In this document: one piece after another, positions 1 to 6,330 of the stretch
Layout of the letters: every line of letters begins with the position of its first letter
Position numbering within the stretch: position 1 is the first letter of the stretch
Source: an uncultured Gemmatimonadota bacterium
GTDB taxonomy: Bacteria; Gemmatimonadota; Gemmatimonadetes; Gemmatimonadales; GWC2-71-9
NCBI GenBank assembly: GCA_946479825.1
Contig: CAMLHU010000014.1
Location: 1-15,907 of the forward strand
Reading direction: 5' to 3'
DNA: 15,907 nucleotides
Made by a program: the position numbers and the translations under genes
The notes under the pieces: model-generated
The model's database searches: none
Seen by the model: the letters and a program-made list of their open reading frames with translations, nothing else
What the model was told of the DNA's origin: nothing

Positions 1-110
1 CTCCACGTTCGTGGAGAGGGGAACGACCACGATCAGCTCCCCCTCTCCACGTATGTGGAGAGGGGGTCGGGGGGTGAGGAAGGGCATCGTGGAGCGGGGA
101 CAGGGGTGAG
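1..110. repeat. Palindromic REP-like module cluster (copy 1)
   Basis: A cluster of the module CGTGGAGAGGGG followed by a G-rich tail ending in GGGGTGAGG. Positions 1-16 form a palindrome with 7-bp arms and a TT loop, cut by the window edge. Positions 39-66 form a perfect 12-bp stem with loop GTAT. Its right arm runs into a tail (67-80), and a third, single-arm copy covers about 88-110. The same module in the same arrangement recurs at 6331-6610, so it is a dispersed family. It lies just upstream of rsmD. No transposase or terminal duplication is visible. Function is unknown. Confidence 0.85.
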
Positions 111-143
111 GCGAAGTGCGGAGACGGCCGAGGGTGGGGCCCG

Positions 144-668
144 GTGAGGATCGTCGCGGGCGAGTTCGGCGGCCGCCGGCTCACGATGCCCCGGGGCGAC
201 CAGGTGCGCCCCACCGCCGACCGGGTCAAGGAGGCGTGGTTCAGCATCCTCGGCGCCGCGGTGGCCGACGCCCGGGTGCTCGACCTCTACGCTGGCAGCG
301 GCGCCCTCGGTCTCGAGGCGCTCTCGCGCGGGGCGCGCAGCTGCGACTTCGTGGAGCGGCACCGGCTCTCGCTCATCGCGCTGCGCCAGAACATCGCGGC
401 GCTCGACGTCGCCGAGCGCTGCGACGTCCAGACCGGCGACGCGATGCGCTTCGCCGAGGCGCTCGCCCCCGGGGCGTACGACCTGGCCTTCGCCGACCCG
501 CCCTACGCCAGCGGCGACGCCGCCCGGATCGTCGCCCTCTTCCGCCAGACGCCCTTTGCGCGGATACTCTCGGTGGAGCACGCGGCGTCCGAAACGGTCG
601 CCGGCGACGACACCCGGCGGTACGGGGACAGCGCAGTGACGTTCGTCTATGGGGGTCGTGAGTCGTGA
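144..668 (+). CDS. rsmD: 16S rRNA (guanine966-N2)-methyltransferase RsmD
   Basis: This 174-residue protein should methylate N2 of G966 in 16S rRNA, using S-adenosylmethionine, during 30S maturation. The N-terminus MRIVAGEFGGRRL and the RPTADRVKEAWFSIL stretch (residues 22-36) are typical of the family. The SAM-binding motif LDLYAGSGALGLEAL is at about 46-60. The catalytic DPPY motif is at 118-121 (FADPPYA). Length is close to the family's usual 180-200. The start is GTG at 144, chosen because the conserved N-terminus begins there; there is no clear Shine-Dalgarno sequence. The last four or five codons and the TGA stop lie inside a heptanucleotide repeat array (655-731), so the extreme C-terminus (GGRES) comes from the repeat. 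The next gene is coaD, a common neighbour of rsmD in bacteria. Confidence 0.93.
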   Translation: MRIVAGEFGGRRLTMPRGDQVRPTADRVKEAWFSILGAAVADARVLDLYAGSGALGLEALSRGARSCDFVERHRLSLIALRQNIAALDVAERCDVQTGDAMRFAEALAPGAYDLAFADPPYASGDAARIVALFRQTPFARILSVEHAASETVAGDDTRRYGDSAVTFVYGGRES

Positions 669-731
669 GTCGTGGGTCGTGAGTTGTGCGTCATGGGTCA
701 TCGGATAGCGGATAACGGATAGCGGATAGCG
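655..731. repeat. Heptanucleotide tandem array (GTCGTGA then GATAGCG)
   Basis: Eleven consecutive 7-nt units in one unbroken register: seven GTCGTGA-like units (GTCGTGA, GTCGTGA, GTCGTGG, GTCGTGA, GTTGTGC, GTCATGG, GTCATCG), then four GATAGCG-like units (GATAGCG, GATAACG, GATAGCG, GATAGCG). The array starts in the last codons of rsmD, supplies its stop, and ends 34 bases before the coaD ATG. It resembles in form the short tandemly repeated heptanucleotide (STRR) sequences known from cyanobacteria. The change of unit sequence without loss of register is unusual. Confidence 0.9.
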
Positions 732-765
732 CCTTTCCTCCACCACCTGAACCTCCACTTCGAAC

Positions 766-1248
766 ATGACCCGAATCGCGATCTATCCCGGTTCCTTCGA
801 CCCGCCGACCAAGGGGCACGAGGATCTCGTCCGCCGGTCGCTGGCGTTCTGCGACCGGCTCGTCGTGGCGGTGGCGGTCAACTCGAACAAGCAGCCGCTG
901 TTCAGCACCGACGAGCGGCTTGCGATGCTGCGGGGGATCCTGGAAGAGGACCCGCGGGTCGAGGTGACGAGCTTCGAGGGACTCCTCGCCGACTTCGCCC
1001 GCCGGAAGGGGGCGACGCTGGTGCTGCGCGGGCTCCGCGCGGTGAGCGACTTCGAGTACGAGTTCCAGATGGCGCTGATGAACCGCCAGCTCAACCAGGA
1101 CCTCGAGACGGTCTTCCTGGTGCCGGCGGTGGACCTGACCTATCTCAGCTCCTCGCTGGTGCGCGAGGTGGCGAAGCACGGCGGCAGCCTCGGCGGCCTG
1201 GTGCATCCGATCGTCGGCGAAGCGCTGGCGCGGAAGTTCAAGCGGTGA
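766..1248 (+). CDS. coaD: Phosphopantetheine adenylyltransferase CoaD
   Basis: This 160-residue protein is full length for CoaD. The enzyme transfers AMP from ATP to 4'-phosphopantetheine, giving dephospho-CoA and pyrophosphate, the penultimate step of CoA synthesis in the cytoplasm. The nucleotidyltransferase signature [12 protein letters not shown] is at residues 7-18 (the TxGH motif is TKGH). [20 protein letters not shown] is at 88-107 and [15 protein letters not shown] at 126-140. The ATG start fits the conserved N-terminus MTRIAIYPG. No Shine-Dalgarno sequence is visible upstream, where the heptad array ends. The stop codon overlaps the GTG of the next gene, pta, as GTGA, which suggests translational coupling of two CoA-related enzymes. 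Confidence 0.96.
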   Translation: MTRIAIYPGSFDPPTKGHEDLVRRSLAFCDRLVVAVAVNSNKQPLFSTDERLAMLRGILEEDPRVEVTSFEGLLADFARRKGATLVLRGLRAVSDFEYEFQMALMNRQLNQDLETVFLVPAVDLTYLSSSLVREVAKHGGSLGGLVHPIVGEALARKFKR

Positions 1249-2177
1249 GCTTCCGGGAGGACCTCCTCGTCCGCGCGGCGCGGATCCGGCCCCGGCTGGT
1301 GTTCGCCGAGGGGGAGGACCCGCGGGTCGCGGAGGCGGCGGCCGAGGTCGAGCGGCGGGGGATCGCGCGGGTGACGGTGATCGGCGGGGCGGGGATCCGT
1401 CCGGCGGAGGACCCGCGGCTCGCCCGGGTGGCGGCGCACCTTTACCAGCGCCGGCCCGACAAGGTGCCCGACCTCGACGCCGCGCGCGCGCTCGCCGCCG
1501 ACCCCCTGCGCTTCGCGGCCGGGCTGGTCGGCATCGGCGAGGCCGACGGCTGCGTGGCCGGCGCCGTCGCCACCACCGGCGACGTGATCCGCGCCGGGCT
1601 CCTCGCCCTCGGGACCGCGCCCGGGATCCCCCTGGTCTCGTCGTCGTTCTATATGGTGGTGCCCGATGGCCGGGTCGTCACCTTCACCGACTGCGCCGTG
1701 GTCCCGGAGCCCTGCGCCGACCAGCTCGAGGCCATCGCGTGGGCGGCGGCGCTGGCCCGGAAGAAGCTGGTGGGCGACGAGCCCCGGGTGGCCTTCCTCT
1801 CCTACAGTACCAAGGGGAGCGCCGCCGGCGACCGGGTGCGGAAGATGGCCGAGGCGGCGGCGCTGTTCCGGGAGCGGCACCCGGAGGTGGTTTCGGACGG
1901 AGAGCTGCAGGGCGACGCGGCGCTGGTGCCGGCGGTGGCGGCGCGGAAGGCGCCGGGGTCGCCGGTCGGCGGGACCGCCAACGTGCTGGTCTTCCCCGAC
2001 CTCGACGCCGGGAACATCGCCTACAAGCTGGTCGAGCGCCTGGGCGGTGCCACCGCCATCGGCCCGATCCTGCAGGGCCTGGCCCGCCCGATGAGCGACC
2101 TCTCGCGCGGAGCGTCCGCGCGGGATATTGTGGAGGTGGCGGCGATGGTCGCCCTCCAGTGCCCACAGAGCCCCTGA
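1245..2177 (+). CDS. pta: Phosphate acetyltransferase (PTA/PTB family)
   Basis: This 310-residue protein should interconvert acetyl-CoA plus phosphate with acetyl phosphate plus CoA. Family motifs are clear: [16 protein letters not shown] at about 104-119 (family TTADVIRAG), [11 protein letters not shown] at 183-193, [13 protein letters not shown] at 217-229, and [17 protein letters not shown] at 273-289, which carries the conserved active-site Ser-Arg/Asp region. It is slightly shorter than typical single-domain Pta (about 320-340) and lacks the N-terminal DRTGG-type extension of long Pta. The start is GTG in a GTGA overlap with coaD. No acetate kinase gene lies in the window. Phosphate butyryltransferase activity cannot be excluded from sequence alone. 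Confidence 0.88.
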   Translation: MSFREDLLVRAARIRPRLVFAEGEDPRVAEAAAEVERRGIARVTVIGGAGIRPAEDPRLARVAAHLYQRRPDKVPDLDAARALAADPLRFAAGLVGIGEADGCVAGAVATTGDVIRAGLLALGTAPGIPLVSSSFYMVVPDGRVVTFTDCAVVPEPCADQLEAIAWAAALARKKLVGDEPRVAFLSYSTKGSAAGDRVRKMAEAAALFRERHPEVVSDGELQGDAALVPAVAARKAPGSPVGGTANVLVFPDLDAGNIAYKLVERLGGATAIGPILQGLARPMSDLSRGASARDIVEVAAMVALQCPQSP

Positions 2178-2180
2178 GGG

Positions 2181-2185
2181 GGAGG
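2181..2185 (+). promoter_or_regulatory. Shine-Dalgarno site fixing the STAS start
   Basis: GGAGG, within a longer GGGGGAGG run, ends 5 bases before the ATG at 2191. This supports that ATG over an in-frame ATG 63 bases upstream, inside pta, whose extra 21 residues look like out-of-frame pta sequence. Confidence 0.75.
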
Positions 2186-2190
2186 AACCG

Positions 2191-2523
2191 ATGGGATTTA
2201 CGGCCAGCAAGGACAGCGGCGTGATGGTCATCCACGTCGACGGCCAGCTGATCGTCGGCAACCGCCAGGAACTCAAGCAGCTGATCCAGGAGGCGCTTGA
2301 CCACGGCGAGCGGAAGTTCCTGCTGGATTTCGCCCAAGCGGGGTACATCGACTCCTCGGGGCTCGGCGCCCTGGTGTCGATCTCAAAGAAGGTGCGCGAG
2401 TCCGGCGGGGAGCTCCGGCTCTCGGGGCTCAACGAGGACCTGCGGTCGCTCTTCGAGCTGACCAAGCTCGACACCCTCTTCGCCATCACCGACGGCCTCA
2501 AGCAGGCGCTCGCCGCGTTCTGA
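2191..2523 (+). CDS. STAS-domain anti-sigma factor antagonist (RsbV/SpoIIAA type)
   Basis: This 110-residue protein is a single STAS domain. In partner switching the unphosphorylated form binds the cognate HATPase anti-sigma kinase and releases its target. The N-terminal strand region VMVIHVDGQLIVGN is at 11-24. The phospho-acceptor loop YIDSSGLGAL is at 52-61; Ser55 or Ser56 should be phosphorylated by the kinase and dephosphorylated by the SpoIIE phosphatase. The ATG is supported by a strong GGAGG site. The two downstream genes encode exactly those partners, 4 bases and about 50 bases away, so these three proteins very likely form one switch. The final output (sigma factor or other effector) is not in the window. 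Confidence 0.92.
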   Translation: MGFTASKDSGVMVIHVDGQLIVGNRQELKQLIQEALDHGERKFLLDFAQAGYIDSSGLGALVSISKKVRESGGELRLSGLNEDLRSLFELTKLDTLFAITDGLKQALAAF

Positions 2524-2527
2524 ACCG

Positions 2528-2986
2528 GTGACCAGCCCGCTCCGCCTCGTCGTCCGCCGCACGCCGGAGCTCCCGGTGGAGGTCTCGGTGCGGGTGCCGG
2601 GCGACCTCGACGTGGTCCACGAGGCGGCGGAGCTCCTGACCCGCCACTGCTGCGCGGGGCTCACCCCCTCGCCCCTCACGAGCCGGCTCGAGTTCCGGCT
2701 CAAGACCCTGCTCTGCGAGGCGCTCACCAACGCCATCCGCCACGGGCTCCGCGAGGACCCGGCCCGCGCGGTGACGGTACGCGTCGAGCTCACGATGGAC
2801 CTGGTCCACGTCCACGTGACCGACGACGGCGCGGGGTTCGACCCCCGCGCGGTGGTGCCGCCGCTCGACCCGGAGGTCCTCGAACGCGAGACCGGCCGGG
2901 GGCTCCTCATCATCCGCGAACTCGCGGACGAGGTCGCGTTCAACCCGCAGGGGAACTCCATCTGCATGACACTGCGCCGCCGGTAG
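2528..2986 (+). CDS. Anti-sigma factor-type serine kinase, HATPase_c (RsbW/SpoIIAB-like)
   Basis: This 152-residue GHKL ATPase is likely the protein kinase that phosphorylates the upstream STAS protein and sequesters a partner. The N-box is EALTNAIRHG (64-73), with Glu64 and Asn68. The G1 box is DDGAGFDP (99-106) and the G2 box GRGLLIIRELAD (123-134). The GTG start at 2528 follows the STAS stop by 4 bases. Residues 1-25 (VVRRTPELPVEVSVRVPGDL) form the usual first strands. The 3' end runs directly into the phosphatase gene. The target could be a sigma factor or a non-sigma protein, because many environmental RsbW-like kinases work without a linked sigma gene. Confidence 0.9.
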   Translation: MTSPLRLVVRRTPELPVEVSVRVPGDLDVVHEAAELLTRHCCAGLTPSPLTSRLEFRLKTLLCEALTNAIRHGLREDPARAVTVRVELTMDLVHVHVTDDGAGFDPRAVVPPLDPEVLERETGRGLLIIRELADEVAFNPQGNSICMTLRRR

Positions 2987-3036
2987 GGCGGCTCGACACC
3001 TTCCTCGACCACCTTGGCGCGCTCGCCCGCGGGCGC

Positions 3037-4557
3037 GTGCGGCTGTGGCGCGAACGGGGCAGGGAGCTCGAGCTGGTCACCGGCCAGGAACCGGGTTGGC
3101 GTCCCCCCGTGCCCCGGCTCGAGGGGGAGGCGCACACCCCCGACGGGACGGCGTGGTTCAGCCGCCTCGGCCCCGACACGCCCGACCTCTGGGTCGAGCT
3201 CGCGCTCGTCCCGCCGGGCGAGGGGGCGACGCTGGCCGAATGGGTGGTGCCGGTGGTGGCGGAGCTGTACGGCCGGAGCCGCGAGGCGGTGCGGCTCAGC
3301 GAGGCGCTCGAGGATCGCACCGCCGAGAACGAGCTGCTCTACGTCATCAGCGAGGTGCTGGGCCAGGCGCTCGACCCGCGCGAGGCGGCGCAGACGATGC
3401 TGCGCGAGCTGAGCGAGCGGCTGCAGGCCCGCCGCGCCTCGCTGCTCATCCACGACGTCGAGTCGGACACCCTCCGGATCTACGCGGCGCGCGGGTACGA
3501 CGCCGCGGGCTTCGGGCCGATCCCCACCGCCGACCCGCGCTCGATCGCCGCGAAGGTCTTCCGCGAGCGCCGGCCGTTCGCCTACGCGCCGGGCGACGGC
3601 GCGAGCCCGGGCTATCCCGACGGGCGCACCTACGTCGGCCGCGCCTTCCTGTCGGTCCCGGTCACCTACGCCGCGCCCGGAAGCCCGGCGCGCTGCGTCG
3701 GCGTGCTCAACTTCACCGACCGGATCGGGAACGACGCCTTCACCCCCGCCGAGCGGCGGCTCGTCGCCGCGGTGGCCAACCAGGTCGGCGCCGCGATCGA
3801 GAACGTGCGGCTGGTGGCGCGCGACCTCCAGCGCCAGCGGCTGAGCCGCGAGCTCGAGCTGGCGCACGACCTCCAGCTCCGGCTGCTCCCCGCGCCCTCC
3901 GTGCTCCAGGGCGACGCCGAGGTCGCGGCGCGGTGCCGGCCGGTCGAGTCGGTCGGCGGCGACTTCTACACCTTCGCCCGGCTCGGCCGCGGGCGCGTCG
4001 GCGTGATGCTGGGCGACGTGTCGAGCCACGGCTTCTCGGCGGCGCTGGTGATGGCGCTGGTGATGAGCGCCGCCGGCATCCACGCCGGCGCGGGCGCCAC
4101 GCCCGACGAGACGCTCACGGCGCTGTTCGAGAGCCTGGGCCCCGAGCTCGCGCGGACCGAGATGTACTTCTCGGTGTTCTACGGCGTGCTCGATCCGGAG
4201 CGCGGCCGGCTCGACTACTCGAGCGCCGGGCACCCGTACGCTTGGAAGGTGACCGCCGCCGGCGCGGTCGAGCGCCTCGACGCGACCTCGCCCCCGCTCG
4301 GCCTCTCGACCGGCGGGAGCATCCGGATGCGGACCGTGCCGTGGGCGGCCGACGACCTGCTGGTGCTCTGCACCGACGGCCTGCTCGACGCGCGGAACGC
4401 CGCCAACACCCCGTGGGGCGAGGCGCGGCTCCACCAGCTGCTCCTGGCCCATCGGAGCGAGCCGGCGGAGCGGATCGTCGAGACGGCGATCGCCGAGGCC
4501 GACGCCTGGACCGCGCGCCCGCAGGACGACCGGACCCTGCTCGTGATGCGGCGGTAG
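3037..4557 (+). CDS. GAF-domain PP2C-like phosphatase, SpoIIE/RsbU family
   Basis: This protein of at least 506 residues should dephosphorylate the STAS partner in response to a signal sensed by its N-terminal part. Residues 100-260 form a GAF domain (RASLLIHDVESDTLRIYAA, CVGVLNFTDR, VANQVGAAIENVRL). The linker ELAHDLQLRLLPAP (274-287) is typical of SpoIIE proteins. PP2C-type metal-binding aspartates are in GGDF (Asp309), GDVSSHG (Asp327), TDGLLDARN (Asp447) and QDDRT (497-498). No membrane segment is seen, so it is probably cytoplasmic. The GTG at 3037 is the first usual start codon, but the frame is open back past 2983 and reads LDTFLDHLGALARGR just before it. The true start may therefore be an unusual codon overlapping the upstream gene. 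rsmA begins 2 bases after the stop. Confidence 0.9.
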   Translation: MRLWRERGRELELVTGQEPGWRPPVPRLEGEAHTPDGTAWFSRLGPDTPDLWVELALVPPGEGATLAEWVVPVVAELYGRSREAVRLSEALEDRTAENELLYVISEVLGQALDPREAAQTMLRELSERLQARRASLLIHDVESDTLRIYAARGYDAAGFGPIPTADPRSIAAKVFRERRPFAYAPGDGASPGYPDGRTYVGRAFLSVPVTYAAPGSPARCVGVLNFTDRIGNDAFTPAERRLVAAVANQVGAAIENVRLVARDLQRQRLSRELELAHDLQLRLLPAPSVLQGDAEVAARCRPVESVGGDFYTFARLGRGRVGVMLGDVSSHGFSAALVMALVMSAAGIHAGAGATPDETLTALFESLGPELARTEMYFSVFYGVLDPERGRLDYSSAGHPYAWKVTAAGAVERLDATSPPLGLSTGGSIRMRTVPWAADDLLVLCTDGLLDARNAANTPWGEARLHQLLLAHRSEPAERIVETAIAEADAWTARPQDDRTLLVMRR

Positions 4558-4559
4558 CG

Positions 4560-5411
4560 GTGGCGGGTCGCCCCAAGAAGTCCCTCTCCCAGAACTTCCT
4601 CTCCGATCCCCGCATCCTCGCCCGCATCGCCGACGCGGTGGGGGCGGGGCCCGCCGACACCGTGCTCGAGATCGGGCCGGGGAAGGGGGCGCTCACGCGG
4701 GAACTCCTCCAGCGCGCGGGGAAGGTCGTCGCCATCGAGAAGGATCGGGAGCTGGCGGCGGAGATCGGAGCCTGGAGCCTGGAGCTCCAAGCTCCCAGCT
4801 CCCAGCTCCGAGCTCCAAGCTCCCAGCTCCAAGCTCACGAAGCCGATGCCCTCGCCGCCGACTGGCGCCTGCTCGCGGGCCCCGACTTCCTCGTCGCCGG
4901 CAACATCCCCTACAACATCACGTCGCCGCTCATCGACAAGGCGCTCACCCCGCCCCGGCCGCGGCGCGTCGTCTTCCTGGTGCAGAAGGAGGTCGCCGAG
5001 CGGGTCGCGGCGGCGCCGGGGACGTCGGAGTACGGCGCGCTCACGGTGGGCGTCCAGGCGGTGGCCCAGGTCGAGAAGCTCTTCACCGTCCCCCGCGGCG
5101 CGTTCTATCCGGTCCCCAAGGTGGACTCGGCGGTGCTTCGGCTCACCCCGCTCGCCGAGCCGCTGGTGCGGGATGACGAGGTCGCGGCGTTCCGGCGCTT
5201 CGTGGTCGGGATGTTCGGCTTCCGCCGCAAGCAGCTCGCCCGCGCCCTGCGCGAGCTCACCGGCGCGAGCGCCGACGCGGTGGCCGCGCTCGTCACCGCG
5301 CATCCCGACCTCCCCGATCCCTCGGCCCGCCCCGGCGAGCTCTCGCCGGCGGAGTTCGTGACGCTGTTTCGGCTCGCCGCTGCGCAGCTTGGCTCCGAGA
5401 GTCCAGCCTAG
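4560..5411 (+). CDS. rsmA: 16S rRNA dimethyladenosine transferase RsmA (KsgA) with a repeat-derived insert
   Basis: This 283-residue protein should dimethylate A1518 and A1519 in helix 45 of 16S rRNA; its loss classically gives kasugamycin resistance. The N-terminus AGRPKKSLSQNFLSD, SAM motif EIGPGKGALT (37-46), acidic Glu60 in AIEKDRELA, catalytic NIPYNITSPLI (115-125) and QKEVAERVAA (about 143-152) are all intact. The GTG start at 4560 is fixed by that N-terminus; the frame is open far upstream only because of GC-rich shadow coding. Residues 70-92 (about AWSLELQAPSSQLRAPSSQLQA) have no family counterpart and are encoded by a heptanucleotide array (4768-4838). They sit where a short turn normally joins the motif II strand to the next strand (EADALAADW). 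Without them the protein would be about 260 residues, the usual size. Confidence 0.95.
   Translation: MAGRPKKSLSQNFLSDPRILARIADAVGAGPADTVLEIGPGKGALTRELLQRAGKVVAIEKDRELAAEIGAWSLELQAPSSQLRAPSSQLQAHEADALAADWRLLAGPDFLVAGNIPYNITSPLIDKALTPPRPRRVVFLVQKEVAERVAAAPGTSEYGALTVGVQAVAQVEKLFTVPRGAFYPVPKVDSAVLRLTPLAEPLVRDDEVAAFRRFVVGMFGFRRKQLARALRELTGASADAVAALVTAHPDLPDPSARPGELSPAEFVTLFRLAAAQLGSESPA
4768..4838. repeat. Heptanucleotide tandem array inside rsmA
   Basis: Two GAGCCTG units (4768-4781), a one-base shift, then eight AGCTCCN-type units in register (AGCTCCA, AGCTCCC, AGCTCCC, AGCTCCG, AGCTCCA, AGCTCCC, AGCTCCA, AGCTCAC). Three heptads make 21 nt, so the translation shows a 7-residue period (APSSQLR, APSSQLQ). 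The reading frame is kept across the array. The unit sequence differs from the arrays at 655-731 and 8802-8829, but the period is the same. Confidence 0.9.
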
Positions 5412-5452
5412 GTCCGACTCTCCGCCAGCATCTCGCCCGGGTAAGAACCGCC

Positions 5453-5586
5453 GGGACCACGGAGAGCACGGAGAATCACGGAGAACCGCAATTGTGGGGG
5501 TCGAACGAACGGGGCTCCGCTTGCTCGACCACGTCAAATGCGGTTCTCCGTGCTTCTCCGTGTCGCTCCGTGTTCTCCGTGGTCCC
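5453..5586. repeat. Long imperfect inverted repeat built of CACGGAGAA units
   Basis: The left arm (5453-5490) holds three CACGGAGA units spaced 9-10 nt. The right arm (5539-5586) is its reverse complement with one extra unit (four in all). Both arms share the outer edge GGGACCACGGAGA and the inner edge CACGGAGAACCGCA. The 48-nt centre (5491-5538) has a weaker internal dyad (GGTCGA at its left, TCGACC at its right). The arms could fold into a very long hairpin between rsmA and rex. No coding potential is credible here. It may be a MITE-like or hairpin repeat element; no transposase or target duplication is evident. Confidence 0.85.
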
Positions 5587-5632
5587 ACTCTCGCAGGTCC
5601 GCCTGCCCGTCTGACCGCTCGTCCGCCCGACA

Positions 5633-5662
5633 TTGACGCACCCCGCCCCTCCCGGCGATATT
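5633..5662 (+). promoter_or_regulatory. Probable rex promoter
   Basis: A TTGACG -35 box (5633-5638) is followed after 18 bases by GATATT (5657-5662). A TATTGT alternative lies at 5659-5664. The -10 region overlaps the Rex operator, as expected for autorepression. Transcription would start near 5669-5672, leaving only a very short 5' leader. The boxes are assigned by eye. Confidence 0.5.
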
Positions 5663-5678
5663 GTGAAATCTTTCACAA
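5661..5678. promoter_or_regulatory. Rex operator (ROP), perfect consensus
   Basis: TTGTGAAATCTTTCACAA is an exact TTGTGAA-N4-TTCACAA palindrome, the consensus recognised by Rex repressors. It ends 6 bases before the rex ATG at 5685, where it replaces any Shine-Dalgarno sequence, and overlaps the likely -10 box. Autorepression at low NADH/NAD+ and release at high NADH is the expected behaviour. Confidence 0.92.
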
Positions 5679-5684
5679 ATTCCG

Positions 5685-6314
5685 ATGCGTAAGATCGCCG
5701 ATTCGACGGTACGCCGTCTCTCTCTATATCTCCGCTTCCTGGAAGAGTTCGAGGACCAGGGGCTCGCCACCGTGTCGTCCGACGCGCTGGCGCAGCGCGG
5801 CGGGACCACGTCCGCCCAGGTCCGGAAGGACCTCTCCTTCTTCGGCTCGTTCGGCAAGCGTGGGCTGGGCTATTCCGTGGCCGAGCTCGCCACCCGGCTC
5901 CGCGACATCCTGGGGCTCGGCCGGCGCTACAACGTGGCGCTCATCGGGGCGGGGAAGATCGGGTCGGCGCTGGTCCAGTACAAAGGGTTCAAGCAGCGCG
6001 GCTTCGACATCGTCGCCATCTTCGACGCCGACCCCGCCAAGATCGGCCACCGCTGGAACGGGCTTACGGTGCAGGACGTGGCCGAGCTCGAGCGAGCGCT
6101 CGCGGCCCAGCGGGTGGAGATCGCCGTGCTGGTGACGCCGGCGGAAGTGGCGCAGGACCTCACCGACCGGCTGGTCAAGACGGGCGTCCGCGCCATCCTC
6201 AACTTCGCGCCGATCAACCTCAGCGTCCCCGCCGACGTGACCGTGAGCAACGTGAACCTCGCGCTTGAGCTCGAGGCGCTGTCGTACGCGTTGGCGAACG
6301 GGCACAAGGCGTAG
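5685..6314 (+). CDS. rex: Redox-sensing transcriptional repressor Rex
   Basis: This 209-residue protein is full length. Rex is a dimer that binds operator DNA when NADH is low and leaves it when NADH binds. Residues 1-80 form the winged-helix domain, with the recognition region TTSAQVRKDLSFFGSFGKRGLGY at about 41-63. Residues 81-209 are a Rossmann fold with GAGKIGSALVQY (88-99), the acidic IFDADPAKIG (112-121) and the C-terminal NFAPINLSVPADV and NVNLALELEALSYAL signatures. The ATG is fixed by the start of the conserved domain (IADSTVRRLSLYLRFLEE). A perfect Rex site lies immediately upstream. No classical Rex targets (respiratory oxidases, adh, ldh) are nearby. Confidence 0.96.
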   Translation: MRKIADSTVRRLSLYLRFLEEFEDQGLATVSSDALAQRGGTTSAQVRKDLSFFGSFGKRGLGYSVAELATRLRDILGLGRRYNVALIGAGKIGSALVQYKGFKQRGFDIVAIFDADPAKIGHRWNGLTVQDVAELERALAAQRVEIAVLVTPAEVAQDLTDRLVKTGVRAILNFAPINLSVPADVTVSNVNLALELEALSYALANGHKA

Positions 6315-6330
6315 GCGACCCCGGTCTCCA

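Noticed and set aside
2383..4452. A 689-codon open frame on the - strand opposite the partner-switching genes, and many other long antisense frames
   Set aside because: High GC with GC-ending codons on the + strand suppresses stops on the opposite strand. The antisense products are low-complexity and match no family, while the + strand frames carry complete catalytic motifs.
3045..4559. Upstream extension of the rsmA frame giving a 788-residue protein
   Set aside because: The extension is Arg/Ala/Gly-rich shadow coding of the SpoIIE gene. RsmA homology starts exactly at GTG 4560.
5397..5422. A 7-bp hairpin (GAGAGTC/GACTCTC) over the rsmA stop codon as a terminator
   Set aside because: The loop is 12 nt and no T tract follows, so it is weaker than expected for an intrinsic terminator.
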